From assembly GCF_013415115.1 (NCBI RefSeq), contig NZ_JACCDD010000001.1:717666-781665 (forward strand): a stretch of DNA of 64,000 bases. Direction: 5' to 3'. The position numbers and the translations under genes are program-made. The notes beneath the pieces are model-generated. The model was not told where the DNA came from. It saw only the letters and a list, made by a program, of their open reading frames with translations, and made no database searches. Shown here piece by piece: positions 9,692 through 18,700 of the stretch (position 1 is the stretch's first letter; each line of letters starts with the position of its first letter). This stretch comes from Vreelandella zhaodongensis (GTDB lineage Bacteria; Pseudomonadota; Gammaproteobacteria; Pseudomonadales; Halomonadaceae).

Positions 9692-10807
9692 ATGCAAAGC
9701 GAGTGGATAACGCAAGAAAGTGGCCACGTGTCACTTCACGGCGAGTGGACGCTTCGTTATTACCGTGACATCAAGGGTACGTTGCGCCAGCTGGGTAGTA
9801 TTTCATCAAGCAACAGGCTGACGCTGAGCGGCTTTAAACGACTAGATACCGCAGGTGCGACGCTTATCGTTGAGCTTATTGGCGTCAAAAAGGCCAAACA
9901 GGTGTCCGAATGGGCGGCTGATCTGCCTAAAGAACAGCTGGCGTTACTGGTGCGCATTGCAGAAGCAATGGAAGAACCTCTCGATGTAGCGCCTGCCTCC
10001 CCACATCGTGTTACCGATGCACTAGCCACCGTTGGCCAACAGGTAGCTGCATTATGGGAACAACAGCGCCAGCTGCTTGGCTTTGTGGGATTAGTTTTGG
10101 CGACGCTGTTTTCTTTACTATTTCGCCCTCACCGTTGGCGAATCACCGCAACGGTGGCTCATGTTCAACAGAGCGGACTGAATGCCGTCCCTATTGTTGC
10201 TCTACTGACCTTCATGGTGGGTGCAGTTGTCGCCTTTCTAGGAGCTACGGTCCTAAAAGACTTCGGCGCCACGATATACACCATTGACCTAGTTGCCTTT
10301 TCATTTCTACGCGAATTTGGCGTGTTATTGGCGGCTATTTTACTAGCAGGCCGAACAGCGAGTGCCTTTACCGCACAGTTAGGTGCCATGAAGTCCAATG
10401 AAGAGATTGATGCTTTGCAAGCACAAGGTCTGGATCCCATTGAGCTGCTGGTTCTTCCCCGTGTTATGGCCATGTTGATCAGCCTGCCGCTGCTAGCTTT
10501 CGTAGGTATGCTAAGCGGCTTAGTAGGGGGTGCCATGGTGGCAACGCTATCGCTGGATATTTCCATCACCCAGTTTATAGCGACGCTGCAAAAAGATGTT
10601 TCCGTTACTCATTTTCTGGTAGGCCTTAGTAAAGCGCCCGTATTTGCTTTTGTGATTGCTGTTATTGGTTGCCTTGAGGGTTTCAAGGTGAGCGGTAGCG
10701 CGCAATCCGTTGGTGCTCATACCACTTCTAGCGTCGTGCAATCGATTTTTATGGTGATTCTGATCGATGCCCTGGCCGCCCTATTCTTTATGGAGATGGG
10801 ATGGTGA
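9692..10807 (+). CDS. MlaE-type ABC permease with N-terminal STAS domain
   Basis: A 371-residue protein. Residues 1-110 resemble a STAS domain (LTLSGFKRLDTAGATLIVELI, comparable to MlaB), and from about 125 the MlaE permease fold follows (VGAVVAFLGATVLKDFGA, LLAAILLAGRTASAF, QAQGLDPIELLVLPR). In the E. coli Mla system MlaB and MlaE are separate chains; here they are fused. Such permeases sit in the inner membrane and move phospholipids or other lipids between membranes. Its stop overlaps the ATPase start by 7 bases. A ribosome site (AAGGAG) precedes the ATG. Confidence 0.9.
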   Translation: MQSEWITQESGHVSLHGEWTLRYYRDIKGTLRQLGSISSSNRLTLSGFKRLDTAGATLIVELIGVKKAKQVSEWAADLPKEQLALLVRIAEAMEEPLDVAPASPHRVTDALATVGQQVAALWEQQRQLLGFVGLVLATLFSLLFRPHRWRITATVAHVQQSGLNAVPIVALLTFMVGAVVAFLGATVLKDFGATIYTIDLVAFSFLREFGVLLAAILLAGRTASAFTAQLGAMKSNEEIDALQAQGLDPIELLVLPRVMAMLISLPLLAFVGMLSGLVGGAMVATLSLDISITQFIATLQKDVSVTHFLVGLSKAPVFAFVIAVIGCLEGFKVSGSAQSVGAHTTSSVVQSIFMVILIDALAALFFMEMGW

Positions 10808-11619
10808 CGACAACGCACTCTCAATCTGAACAACACGATCAGCCCGTCATCCAGGTTCAAGGGCTAGTCAATAGCTTTGGTCCTGTTGTTGTCCATGAAG
10901 CCCTCGACTTAACCTTAAAACGCGGGGAAATTCTTGGTGTCGTGGGCGGCTCGGGAACCGGCAAGTCCGTACTGCTACGCAGCATTGTTGGTTTGAAGCG
11001 CCCAAATGGCGGCACTATCGATGTGCTGGGCTCTCGCCTTAACGAGTTAAATGAACAGCAACGTAGCCAAGTCGAACGCCGTTTTGGCGTATTGTTCCAA
11101 CGTGGAGCCTTATTTAGCTCACTGAATTTACAGGAGAATGTCGCCCTGCCGTTGATTGAGCACGCTAAGCTACCCAGAGAGGACGCTGAATATCTTGCGC
11201 GTATCAAACTTTCGCTCGTTGGGCTACCAGCTAAAGCAGCGCTGCAGTTTCCAGAATCGCTCTCAGGCGGCATGGTGAAGCGTGCAGCCCTGGCCCGCGC
11301 CCTCGCGCTTGATCCGGATATTTTGTTTCTGGATGAACCTACGGCAGGCCTTGACCCTATCGGCGCTGCGGCATTCGATCAGCTACTGGTGACACTGCGT
11401 GATGCGCTGGGGTTTAGCGTTTTTTTGGTCACCCACGATCTTGACACGCTTTACGCCGCCTGCGACCGAGTTGCGGTACTTTCGCAAAAGCGGGTATTGG
11501 TAACTGACACCCTTGAAAATGTCGCTAAAACCGACGACGCATGGGTTCAGGAATACTTTAACGGCCCCCGTGGACGTGCTGCTAAACATTCTGTCGCCTC
11601 AACGATTAGCAAGGAGTAA
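10801..11619 (+). CDS. MlaF-type ABC ATPase
   Basis: A 272-residue ABC ATPase that powers the MCE lipid transporter. Walker A is GGSGTGKS at residues 49-56, the signature is LSGGMVKRAALARAL, and Walker B runs into DEPTAGLDPIGAA. The methionine in SGGM and the glycine-rich flank are typical of MlaF/Ttg2A proteins rather than metabolite importers. It overlaps the permease upstream and lies 8 bases from the MCE protein gene downstream, so the set is an operon. The substrate is unproven; phospholipid or other hydrophobic lipid is expected from the family. Confidence 0.92.
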   Translation: MVTTTHSQSEQHDQPVIQVQGLVNSFGPVVVHEALDLTLKRGEILGVVGGSGTGKSVLLRSIVGLKRPNGGTIDVLGSRLNELNEQQRSQVERRFGVLFQRGALFSSLNLQENVALPLIEHAKLPREDAEYLARIKLSLVGLPAKAALQFPESLSGGMVKRAALARALALDPDILFLDEPTAGLDPIGAAAFDQLLVTLRDALGFSVFLVTHDLDTLYAACDRVAVLSQKRVLVTDTLENVAKTDDAWVQEYFNGPRGRAAKHSVASTISKE

Positions 11620-11627
11620 CCGCACAT

Positions 11628-12569
11628 ATGGAAACGCGCGCGCACCATATTTTGATCGGCCTATTTACCCTATTAACAGCGGTGGCGGCACTCTTATTTG
11701 CACTTTGGATGAACTACGCATCTGGAGAGCGTGACTACCAACCCTATCGCATCCTATTTGAACGTAGCGTTAGTGGTTTATCCGTGGGTAGTAGAGTGAA
11801 ATATAATGGTATCGAGGTCGGTGATGTCACCGATCTGGTGCTTAACCCCGATGACCCCCGCCAGGTAATCGTGAGCATTCAGGTCGACCAAAGTGCACCA
11901 ATTAAAACAGATACTCGCGCCAAGCTAGCGTTCGCCAGCATTACAGGAAGTATGTCGGTGCAATTGTATGGTGGCACGCCCGATAGTCCACGCCTCTTAG
12001 ATCAAACCAGTGATGATGTTCCGTTTATTCTCGCTGACCCTTCCCCCATTGCCACCCTGTTTGATGAAGGGGAGACAATGATCCAAAACATCAACTCCAT
12101 TTTGCAAAACGTTAATGAATTATTTGACGATAGCAACCGCGAGCAAGCAGGCAATATTCTCACGAATATTGTAAAAATCACTGACATGATCGCCTCACAA
12201 CAAAGCGCACTCGACGAAAACATGATGCTGTTTGGTGACGTATCGCGCCAAGCAACAGCAACACTTGAAAGTATCGATACGCTTACCCAGGAAGCCAGTC
12301 AACTGCTGCAGCAGGACGGTAAGCAAGTTATGCGCAGCGCTGAAAGTGCCAGTCGCAGTGTCGCAAGCGCCGCCCAACGTATGGAGCAGTTAATCAACGA
12401 TAATGCGGCGGCCGTGGATGGCACGCTGCAAGGTGCACAAGATATCGCCCCCGCGATATCGGCACTTCGCTCAACCCTGACCAATCTTGATCGAATTACT
12501 CGCCAGCTCGAAGAGAGCCCGGCAGACTTTTTCCTAGGCCGCGACAAGGTAGAGGAGTTCCGCCCATGA
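11628..12569 (+). CDS. MlaD/MCE domain substrate-binding protein
   Basis: A 313-residue periplasmic MCE protein anchored by one N-terminal helix (ILIGLFTLLTAVAALLFALW). A single MCE domain follows at about residues 40-120 (RSVSGLSVGSRVKYNGIEVG), and then a long helical, probably coiled-coil region rich in Gln, Ser and Asp. Proteins of this type form hexameric rings that carry lipids across the periplasm. The helical tail is longer than in E. coli MlaD, closer to Pseudomonas MCE paralogues that pair with an auxiliary lipoprotein. It shares 4 bases (ATGA) with the next gene. Confidence 0.9.
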   Translation: METRAHHILIGLFTLLTAVAALLFALWMNYASGERDYQPYRILFERSVSGLSVGSRVKYNGIEVGDVTDLVLNPDDPRQVIVSIQVDQSAPIKTDTRAKLAFASITGSMSVQLYGGTPDSPRLLDQTSDDVPFILADPSPIATLFDEGETMIQNINSILQNVNELFDDSNREQAGNILTNIVKITDMIASQQSALDENMMLFGDVSRQATATLESIDTLTQEASQLLQQDGKQVMRSAESASRSVASAAQRMEQLINDNAAAVDGTLQGAQDIAPAISALRSTLTNLDRITRQLEESPADFFLGRDKVEEFRP

Positions 12570-13174
12570 ACCTGCGCCCCACACTTGCCCTAACGGCTAT
12601 CGCCCTTTTATTGGGAGCGGGTTGCACCATACTGCCTCAAGGTGAACCCGCAACACTCTATCGCCTACCCGCGTCGACTCAGTCACCGACATCCCTTGCT
12701 TCTGCCCCCCTTCCCTTACGTCTGGGCGTAGCAGCTCCTGAAGCGGGTCACTTGCTGGGAAGCAACCGCATTGTGGTATACCCAGAACGCAATGTGGTTA
12801 ATGTATACGAAGGTGCTCGCTGGTATGACGATGCCCCCGACTTACTGCAAACACGTTTAATTTCAGGGCTTCAGCAGTTCCAGCTATTTGCCAACGTGGG
12901 CAGCGACCGTTTACCCAGCGATGTGGTGTTGCTCAGCGAACTGCGCCATTTTCAGAGTGAATATGACAACATTCCCCCCAGCGTTAACGTGCAGCTAGAC
13001 GTTCAGTTGGTCGGTGCGCAGAGTCGTAAGCCGATAACCGCTAACAGCTTTGCTACCCGAGTACAGGCAAGCAGTGTCGATATCCCAGATGTCGTCGATG
13101 CGTTCGGTCGCGCCAGCGATGCGCTCACCGAGCAGTTGGCTGCGTGGCTGGAAGGGCAAGCAAGCGACTTATAG
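12566..13174 (+). CDS. ABC-type transport auxiliary lipoprotein (PqiC-like)
   Basis: A 202-residue lipoprotein: signal peptide with lipobox LLGAGC (Cys20), then a domain typical of the ABC-type transport auxiliary lipoprotein family (formerly DUF330; compare PqiC). Conserved-looking segments are RLPAS, LGVAAPEAGHLLGSNRIVVY and FQSEYDN. It is probably anchored in the outer membrane as the endpoint of the MCE lipid pathway. The presence of this gene instead of MlaC suggests a PqiABC/Pseudomonas-like MCE branch. It is the last gene of the operon and convergent with the kinase gene 18 bases away. Confidence 0.85.
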   Translation: MNLRPTLALTAIALLLGAGCTILPQGEPATLYRLPASTQSPTSLASAPLPLRLGVAAPEAGHLLGSNRIVVYPERNVVNVYEGARWYDDAPDLLQTRLISGLQQFQLFANVGSDRLPSDVVLLSELRHFQSEYDNIPPSVNVQLDVQLVGAQSRKPITANSFATRVQASSVDIPDVVDAFGRASDALTEQLAAWLEGQASDL

Positions 13175-13192
13175 GCCGCTTAAAGAGGTAAG

Positions 13193-15055
13193 TCAGGAAC
13201 CCACTACTTTGCTGATTTGCTGTTTTCTCAGGTAATCACGGGGGTCTTTAGGATAGTAGTGCTCTGGCTGGCGCTCTAGGTGGGTAAAAAATCGCGTGTC
13301 TTTGTACGGCATTTTCATAAACCCAGAGACACCCAAGCCCTCTATCTGGTTAACAGAGGCCAGCACACGAGACAGTAGCGCCCGAAACTCTGGCTCCCGA
13401 CTGGGATCAAGCAGCCGATAGTAACTATGAATTTTGAGGTGTTTGGGCAGCGCCTCAAAAATAATCATGCCCGTATGATGAATTTCATTAAGTCGCTGCA
13501 AAAGCTGCATAATGGTATCTGGCAATACCAATAGCTCTTCTGGGTCGGGGCCATCTTCAAAATAGCTATGCTGCCGCGTGCGATCCTCCATTTCTGGCAC
13601 CACACTCAGCTCGTAATCAATGGTCGTGCTAGGCTCACATAAAAAGGAGTCCTCCACACTTGCGCGTTCTAAGTGCAGCGTTTGACGCGCATTAAATAAG
13701 CAGCTTTTGAACACCCCCTGGCGATGAATAGCACGTGCTAAATGCACCATATTATTGACCGCTTGAATAAACGCCGGTTTTAACGCTGGGTCATACAGGT
13801 TAAGCGATGAATCGATATACACGCCCTCCCGCTCCCAACGAACGGCTAAGCCACCAACAACTGGATATTTTCCCAAACGGCTAACCGATGCTAGAAAGGC
13901 TTTTTCAGTCTCACCCATGCCCTGCATAAATTGCTTGTAATAGCGATCTAGCTGCACATCATTAACATCATTCAGTGTCTCTTCGGCGTTGGCTTCACGC
14001 AGAAAAGCCTTCCGTGAGCTGTACACAACTGTGTCAATTTCTTGACGCTCGGGGCGCCCCCATACCGGCACCAGCGGCACTTGTGGTACGACAGGTAAAT
14101 CTAACATCACCAACTTCGCCATACGGGGCATCGCCTGTAAAAAATGATCGCCCGCTTTGCGTCGTACATGAGGGTCAGGGTCCAACATGCCATCCAGCGT
14201 TCGGGCAAACTCCAGCGGTAATCCTAAGGAACTCGCCGGAATCGCACGATGCCCAAAACGGCAAGATTGCGCGGATGCCAATGCATACAGCGTGCCCGCT
14301 GCTCCTTGCTCGTCGAAACGAGGCGATGATAGCGCCCCATTCAGCTGATCTTCGCCAATAAAGTACACATCGCCCAATCGCGCGTTGGTTTGCTGCAGAT
14401 TATCGGACATCAGCTCCATCACATTTGCCCCAACAAACTGTAGCTTTTCATCTAATTGAGCAAACACAGACGAGCCCCAGTCAATCAGTGCAATGGACTC
14501 GGTCTCGGGGTCAAATACAAGGTTGGAAGGTTTGATATCACCATGCACAACAGGGCGCGCATTGGGCCCTGACTCTCGGCGTAGCGTCAGCAGAATATCA
14601 GCTAACTGGTCAGCAATATGGACCACTAACCGTGGGGAAAGACGCCCTTCTTCAAGCGAGACCTGTTCTAGGTTCCAGCCCGGCGCACGCTCCATCACCA
14701 GAATCGACTGCCCTCGGGAGCGCTGATAAGCCACCAGCTTCGGAATACGTGGATGGGAAACCTGATCGAGCATAAACGCCTCTTCTTCAAGGCGCTCTTG
14801 TAAATGTGTGGGCAGCGTAATACGTGAAAACTTGAAGACATAATGGGTCGGTGTGCCTTGGTGTGGCGCACTTCCCGCAAACACAAAGCCATAGGCACCT
14901 TTACCGATCAGCTCAATCCCCGTGTAGCCTAGCTGGGCAAGTTGCGCCTGGCACAGCGCTACCCAGTCTTTAAGCTTACGGGCATCGTGATGGCTCAGCA
15001 GATATACCGACTGCTCTTCTGGTATATAGAACTGCTGAAGCGGTGCCTGAGACAT
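13193..15055 (-). CDS. Hanks-type serine/threonine protein kinase
   Basis: A 620-residue protein with a complete kinase core: glycine loop GKGAYGFV at 51-58, likely ATP lysine K75 (YVFKFSRI), catalytic loop HGDIKPSN with D173, and the metal aspartate D192 in IDWG, a DWG variant of DFG. About 300 further residues have no family I recognise. No membrane segment or extracellular PASTA repeat is seen, so it is probably cytoplasmic. It starts 23 bases after the E2 gene with its own AAGGA site and no terminator between, so it looks like the last gene of the 2-oxoacid dehydrogenase operon. No phosphatase gene is nearby. Confidence 0.88.
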   Translation of the reverse strand: MSQAPLQQFYIPEEQSVYLLSHHDARKLKDWVALCQAQLAQLGYTGIELIGKGAYGFVFAGSAPHQGTPTHYVFKFSRITLPTHLQERLEEEAFMLDQVSHPRIPKLVAYQRSRGQSILVMERAPGWNLEQVSLEEGRLSPRLVVHIADQLADILLTLRRESGPNARPVVHGDIKPSNLVFDPETESIALIDWGSSVFAQLDEKLQFVGANVMELMSDNLQQTNARLGDVYFIGEDQLNGALSSPRFDEQGAAGTLYALASAQSCRFGHRAIPASSLGLPLEFARTLDGMLDPDPHVRRKAGDHFLQAMPRMAKLVMLDLPVVPQVPLVPVWGRPERQEIDTVVYSSRKAFLREANAEETLNDVNDVQLDRYYKQFMQGMGETEKAFLASVSRLGKYPVVGGLAVRWEREGVYIDSSLNLYDPALKPAFIQAVNNMVHLARAIHRQGVFKSCLFNARQTLHLERASVEDSFLCEPSTTIDYELSVVPEMEDRTRQHSYFEDGPDPEELLVLPDTIMQLLQRLNEIHHTGMIIFEALPKHLKIHSYYRLLDPSREPEFRALLSRVLASVNQIEGLGVSGFMKMPYKDTRFFTHLERQPEHYYPKDPRDYLRKQQISKVVGS

Positions 15056-15078
15056 TTCTCATTCCTTATTAGCCAACC

Positions 15079-16338
15079 CTAGCCCAAGTGCAGCAACATG
15101 GTTTCAGGCGCTTCTAGAAAGCCTTTCCAGGCATTGCAGAAGCGGGCAATGGTACCGCCATCAATAAAGCGGTGATCCCCCGCCCAGGTAATGGTCATGA
15201 TCGCCCGTCGCTGAACTTCACCCTGCTCGTCAAAGCGGGGTAACCACTGAGTTTTACCGATGGCGACGATGGCGGCTTCCGGCGCGTTAATGATAGGCGC
15301 TGCATACGTTCCACCCAGTGCACCAATGTTAGAGATACTGATGGTGCCACCTTTGAGATCAGCCTGGTCGACACGCCCTTCGCGCGCCGCTATGGTTAAT
15401 CGCCCTACTTCACGGGCAATGTCTAGTAACGTTAGACGCTCAACACTTTTCACATTGGGCACTAACAGACCTGCTTTACTATCCACTGCCATACCAATAT
15501 TGCAATGAGGATAATAGTGCAGTTCATTTGCTTCCGCGTTTAGCTGGGCGTTGATAATCGGTGCCTCAGCAACGGCTAGCGCCATCGCTTTCATAAAGAA
15601 TGGCATCAACGTTAATCGCTCACCTTGAGCCTCTACCCGCGGTTTTAGGCGCTCACGCAGCGCCAGCAGCTCAGTGACATCAATCTCTTCGCCATAGTGA
15701 AAATGCGGGATGGAGCTGGCTGACTCCACCATTTTTTTCGCCATCACTGCACGCACACCGCGGAGCGGCTCAACCCGTGGCGACTCAGCACCTTGCGTTG
15801 CTGGCATGGCTGGTGTGGCGGTATGAACCGAGGCGGTAACAGGCTGTTTTAGGTGCGCCAGCACGTCTTCCTTAAGCACTCGACCTTCTTTACCACTGCC
15901 TGCAATGTCCGTTAATTCAAGCTGATGCTCACGGACAAGACGGCGCACGGCTGGGCTGGCTGGCACCTTACCACGGCTCGCTCCCGTAGTAGCGTTAGTC
16001 GCCACGGGGGTTGGCTCCGCCGGTGTCCCAGTGGCTGAGTTAGCCACCGCTGACGACTGAGATTCGCTGTTGGGGGGCGTCGCGTCCGGTTCTGCTGTTT
16101 CATTTTCTGCCTGGTAGGCATACAGCGCTGCGTGAACCTTGGCAATTTGCCCCTGGGCAACATACAGTTTGGTCACAACGCCAGCTTCAGGAGCAGTAAT
16201 TTCAACCAGCGCTTTGTCGGTCATGACCTCAACAATTGGCTGATCTTCTTCGATACGATCGCCTTCCGCGACACGCCACTCCACCACTTCGCACTCGACA
16301 ATACCTTCGCCGATATCCGGCAGCATAAAATCGCTCAT
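15079..16338 (-). CDS. bkdB: Dihydrolipoyl acyltransferase (E2) of a 2-oxoacid dehydrogenase
   Basis: A 419-residue E2 with one N-terminal lipoyl domain (lipoylated Lys42 in MTDKALVEI), an Ala/Thr/Pro-rich linker, a peripheral subunit-binding domain (ASPAVRRLVREHQLELTDIA) and a catalytic domain with the HRFIDGG active-site motif near the C-terminus. The arrangement and the alpha/beta E1 partners upstream indicate a branched-chain 2-oxoacid dehydrogenase, which makes acyl-CoA from Val, Leu and Ile keto acids. An acetoin or other complex cannot be fully excluded. No dihydrolipoamide dehydrogenase (E3) gene is present in this operon. Confidence 0.88.
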   Translation of the reverse strand: MSDFMLPDIGEGIVECEVVEWRVAEGDRIEEDQPIVEVMTDKALVEITAPEAGVVTKLYVAQGQIAKVHAALYAYQAENETAEPDATPPNSESQSSAVANSATGTPAEPTPVATNATTGASRGKVPASPAVRRLVREHQLELTDIAGSGKEGRVLKEDVLAHLKQPVTASVHTATPAMPATQGAESPRVEPLRGVRAVMAKKMVESASSIPHFHYGEEIDVTELLALRERLKPRVEAQGERLTLMPFFMKAMALAVAEAPIINAQLNAEANELHYYPHCNIGMAVDSKAGLLVPNVKSVERLTLLDIAREVGRLTIAAREGRVDQADLKGGTISISNIGALGGTYAAPIINAPEAAIVAIGKTQWLPRFDEQGEVQRRAIMTITWAGDHRFIDGGTIARFCNAWKGFLEAPETMLLHLG

Positions 16339-16355
16339 TGTTCTTCTCCCTGGCG

Positions 16356-17333
16356 CTAAAAGTTAACGCTTTCGCGAATCGCTTCAAAAATTTTCAGGTG
16401 ATCGGGCAGATACTCTTTTTCCAGCACTAGCGGGAAAGGCGTATCCAACCCCGTTACCCGAGTAATCGGCGATTCCAGATAGAGAAAACAACGCTCTTGA
16501 ATAGTCGCAGCGATCTCACCCGCAAAGCCACCCGTTAACGGTGCTTCGTGACTAACGACCAGACGCCCTGTTTTGAGGACAGACTCCGCAACGGTATCTG
16601 CATCCCAAGGCAGTAGCGTACGCAGGTCGATGACTTCACAGGCAATACCTTGCTCTTCCGCAAGCTCGACAGCTTTACCAATCACTTCCATTTGCGCACC
16701 CCAACCCACCAGGGTGATATCAGTCCCTTCTTTAACCACCTCGGCCTCACCGATCGGTAGTTGGTAATCCTCTTGGGGTACATCACCCACCGAAGCCCGA
16801 TAGAGCCGCTTAGGCTCCAGGAACAGCACTGGGTCTGGATCGCGAATTGCGGCCAGTAACAAGCCTTTGGCTTGATACGGGTTACGCGGCACGACCACTT
16901 TTAAGCCTGGCGTGTGCGTAAAGTAAGCTTCTGGCGACTGCGAGTGATAAAGGCCACCCGCAATACCGCCGCCATAGGGCGTTCGGATGGTTAAACCACC
17001 GACATTGAATAAATCCCCCGAGCGATAGCGGAACTTCGCAGATTCGTTAACAATTTGGTCAAAGGCGGGGAAGATGTAGTCAGCAAACTGTATTTCAGCA
17101 ACCGGTACCGAGCCTTGGGCAGCCAGCCCATTGGCAAAGCCAATGATGCCTTGCTCTACCAGCGGCGTGTTAAAGCAGCGTGCTTTACCATACTTTTCCT
17201 GTAAATGGCTGGTGGCACGGAAAACACCGCCAAAAACACCCACATCTTCACCAAAACAGGTCACCTTTTCATCTTCAGCCATGGCGATATCAAGCGCATT
17301 GTTGATCGCCTGGAGCATGTTCATAGTGGGCAT
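16356..17333 (-). CDS. bkdA2: 2-oxoacid dehydrogenase E1 component, beta subunit
   Basis: A 325-residue transketolase-like beta subunit of heterotetrameric E1. Recognisable segments are [33 protein letters not shown] and a C-terminal transketolase domain with [17 protein letters not shown]. It supplies the pyrimidine-side residues of the thiamine diphosphate site and works with the alpha subunit encoded one base upstream. Length and sequence fit BkdA2-type proteins (about 325-350). The gene is minus strand, between E1-alpha and E2, with a 17-base gap to E2. Confidence 0.9.
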   Translation of the reverse strand: MPTMNMLQAINNALDIAMAEDEKVTCFGEDVGVFGGVFRATSHLQEKYGKARCFNTPLVEQGIIGFANGLAAQGSVPVAEIQFADYIFPAFDQIVNESAKFRYRSGDLFNVGGLTIRTPYGGGIAGGLYHSQSPEAYFTHTPGLKVVVPRNPYQAKGLLLAAIRDPDPVLFLEPKRLYRASVGDVPQEDYQLPIGEAEVVKEGTDITLVGWGAQMEVIGKAVELAEEQGIACEVIDLRTLLPWDADTVAESVLKTGRLVVSHEAPLTGGFAGEIAATIQERCFLYLESPITRVTGLDTPFPLVLEKEYLPDHLKIFEAIRESVNF

Positions 17334-17334
17334 A

Positions 17335-18537
17335 TTACTCCTCCCCCTGGGAGTCTGTGGACGTGTTCACCTCAAGGTCTAGCGACCGCGCGCCACGCGG
17401 GTATGCCTCTGGGTAACGGCGAATGTGGCGCTTGAGCGTGTCGTATTGACGCTGTAGCTCTGGGGTTATATCGGCATAGACATCGGTAATCAGCGAATCC
17501 AAAGGGGGCGGTGAGCGCTTTTCTGCCCTTTTCATGGTCTCCAACACTTCACGACGCAGCGTTTCCTGCTGACTAGCTTCTTCCTCGTCACTCCACCAGC
17601 CTTTTTTAGTTAGCCACTTTTGCATACGCAGTATGGGGTCTTTTAAGCGCCATGCTTCTTCCTCACTTTTGGCCCGGTAGCCAGAAGGATCATCAGAAGA
17701 AGAGTGGGCAGCAAGCCGGTAAGACATCGCTTCAATTAACACCGGCTGATTTTGGTCAACGGCAATTTTGCGGGCTTGGCGTGTCGCTTCAAAGACCGCC
17801 AGTGCATCGTTACCGTCGACACGTATAACGTGCATATGGTAGCCAAAGGCTCTGGGGGCAATACCATCGGCGGCAAACTGCTCAGTGGATGGCGTAGAAA
17901 TAGCATAACCGTTGTTACGGCAGAAAAAGATTACCGGCACTTGATGCACCGACGCCATATTCAGCGCTGCATGGAAGTCACCTTCAGACGCGGCCCCCTC
18001 GCCGAAAAATGTCAGCGTGCAGTGCCCATCAGCGGCTAACTTTTGGCCATAAGCATAGCCAGTTGCCTGGGGAATCTGCGTTGCAAGCGGGGAGGAAATG
18101 GTCATGTAGTGCAGCTTACGTGAGCCATAGTGAATCGGCATTTGACGGCCTTTGCCATAGTCCAGCTCGTTGCCGAACAGCTGATTCATAAACTCATCGA
18201 TGGAGAATCCGCGATACATTAATGCGCCTTGTTCGCGGTATTGCGCCATGATCATATCGGCATCGTCAAGCGCAGCGGCTGCACCAACAACGGCGGCCTC
18301 TTCACCCGTGCTTTGCATATAGAAACTGAGCCGACCCTGGCGTTGGGCGGCCATCATGCGCTCATCTAAGATACGGGTGGCCAGCATGGCTTGATAAAGC
18401 CGGCGGGCATGGTCACGTGTCAGATCTGGCTCGTTAGCCCCTTCGTAAAGCTCACCCTCGGAATCGAGCAAGCTGAACGTCGCTATCGAGAACTCGTCGC
18501 CGGTCATAAAGAGCGGCTGATGTGCATACTGTGTCAT
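17335..18537 (-). CDS. bkdA1: 2-oxoacid dehydrogenase E1 component, alpha subunit
   Basis: A 400-residue E1-alpha. The thiamine diphosphate motif runs from [15 protein letters not shown] to [10 protein letters not shown] serine-rich loop, [14 protein letters not shown] at about residues 275-288, matches the position of the regulatory phosphorylation loop of mitochondrial branched-chain E1-alpha. The start at 18537 (MTQYAHQ) follows AAGGA by 8 bases; the longer in-frame reading to 18591 lacks a good site. First gene of the apparent operon with E1-beta, E2 and a protein kinase. The E1 catalyses decarboxylation of the 2-oxoacid and reductive acylation of E2. Confidence 0.9.
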   Translation of the reverse strand: MTQYAHQPLFMTGDEFSIATFSLLDSEGELYEGANEPDLTRDHARRLYQAMLATRILDERMMAAQRQGRLSFYMQSTGEEAAVVGAAAALDDADMIMAQYREQGALMYRGFSIDEFMNQLFGNELDYGKGRQMPIHYGSRKLHYMTISSPLATQIPQATGYAYGQKLAADGHCTLTFFGEGAASEGDFHAALNMASVHQVPVIFFCRNNGYAISTPSTEQFAADGIAPRAFGYHMHVIRVDGNDALAVFEATRQARKIAVDQNQPVLIEAMSYRLAAHSSSDDPSGYRAKSEEEAWRLKDPILRMQKWLTKKGWWSDEEEASQQETLRREVLETMKRAEKRSPPPLDSLITDVYADITPELQRQYDTLKRHIRRYPEAYPRGARSLDLEVNTSTDSQGEE

Positions 18538-18629
18538 CTTTATTATCCTTGTATTACCCCTTTTGAGGGCAGTGTTGTTGGTGTTGACCATTTTTGCCAG
18601 TGGATTTATCTAGCATAGGCCAAGCACGT

Positions 18630-18648
18630 CGAGGTTCGTGTAACCTCG
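18630..18648. terminator. Hairpin after the YehZYXW-type operon
   Basis: A 7-bp stem, cgaggtt (18630-18636) with aacctcg (18642-18648), and a 5-base loop lies in the 163-base gap between the permease gene and the E1-alpha start. There is no T-run on either side, so termination is uncertain. It could equally be part of the bkd leader. Confidence 0.35.
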
Positions 18649-18700
18649 ATCAACGCAACACAAGGACAGTAACGCAGTACGCTACTTTTAGGGATACAAC

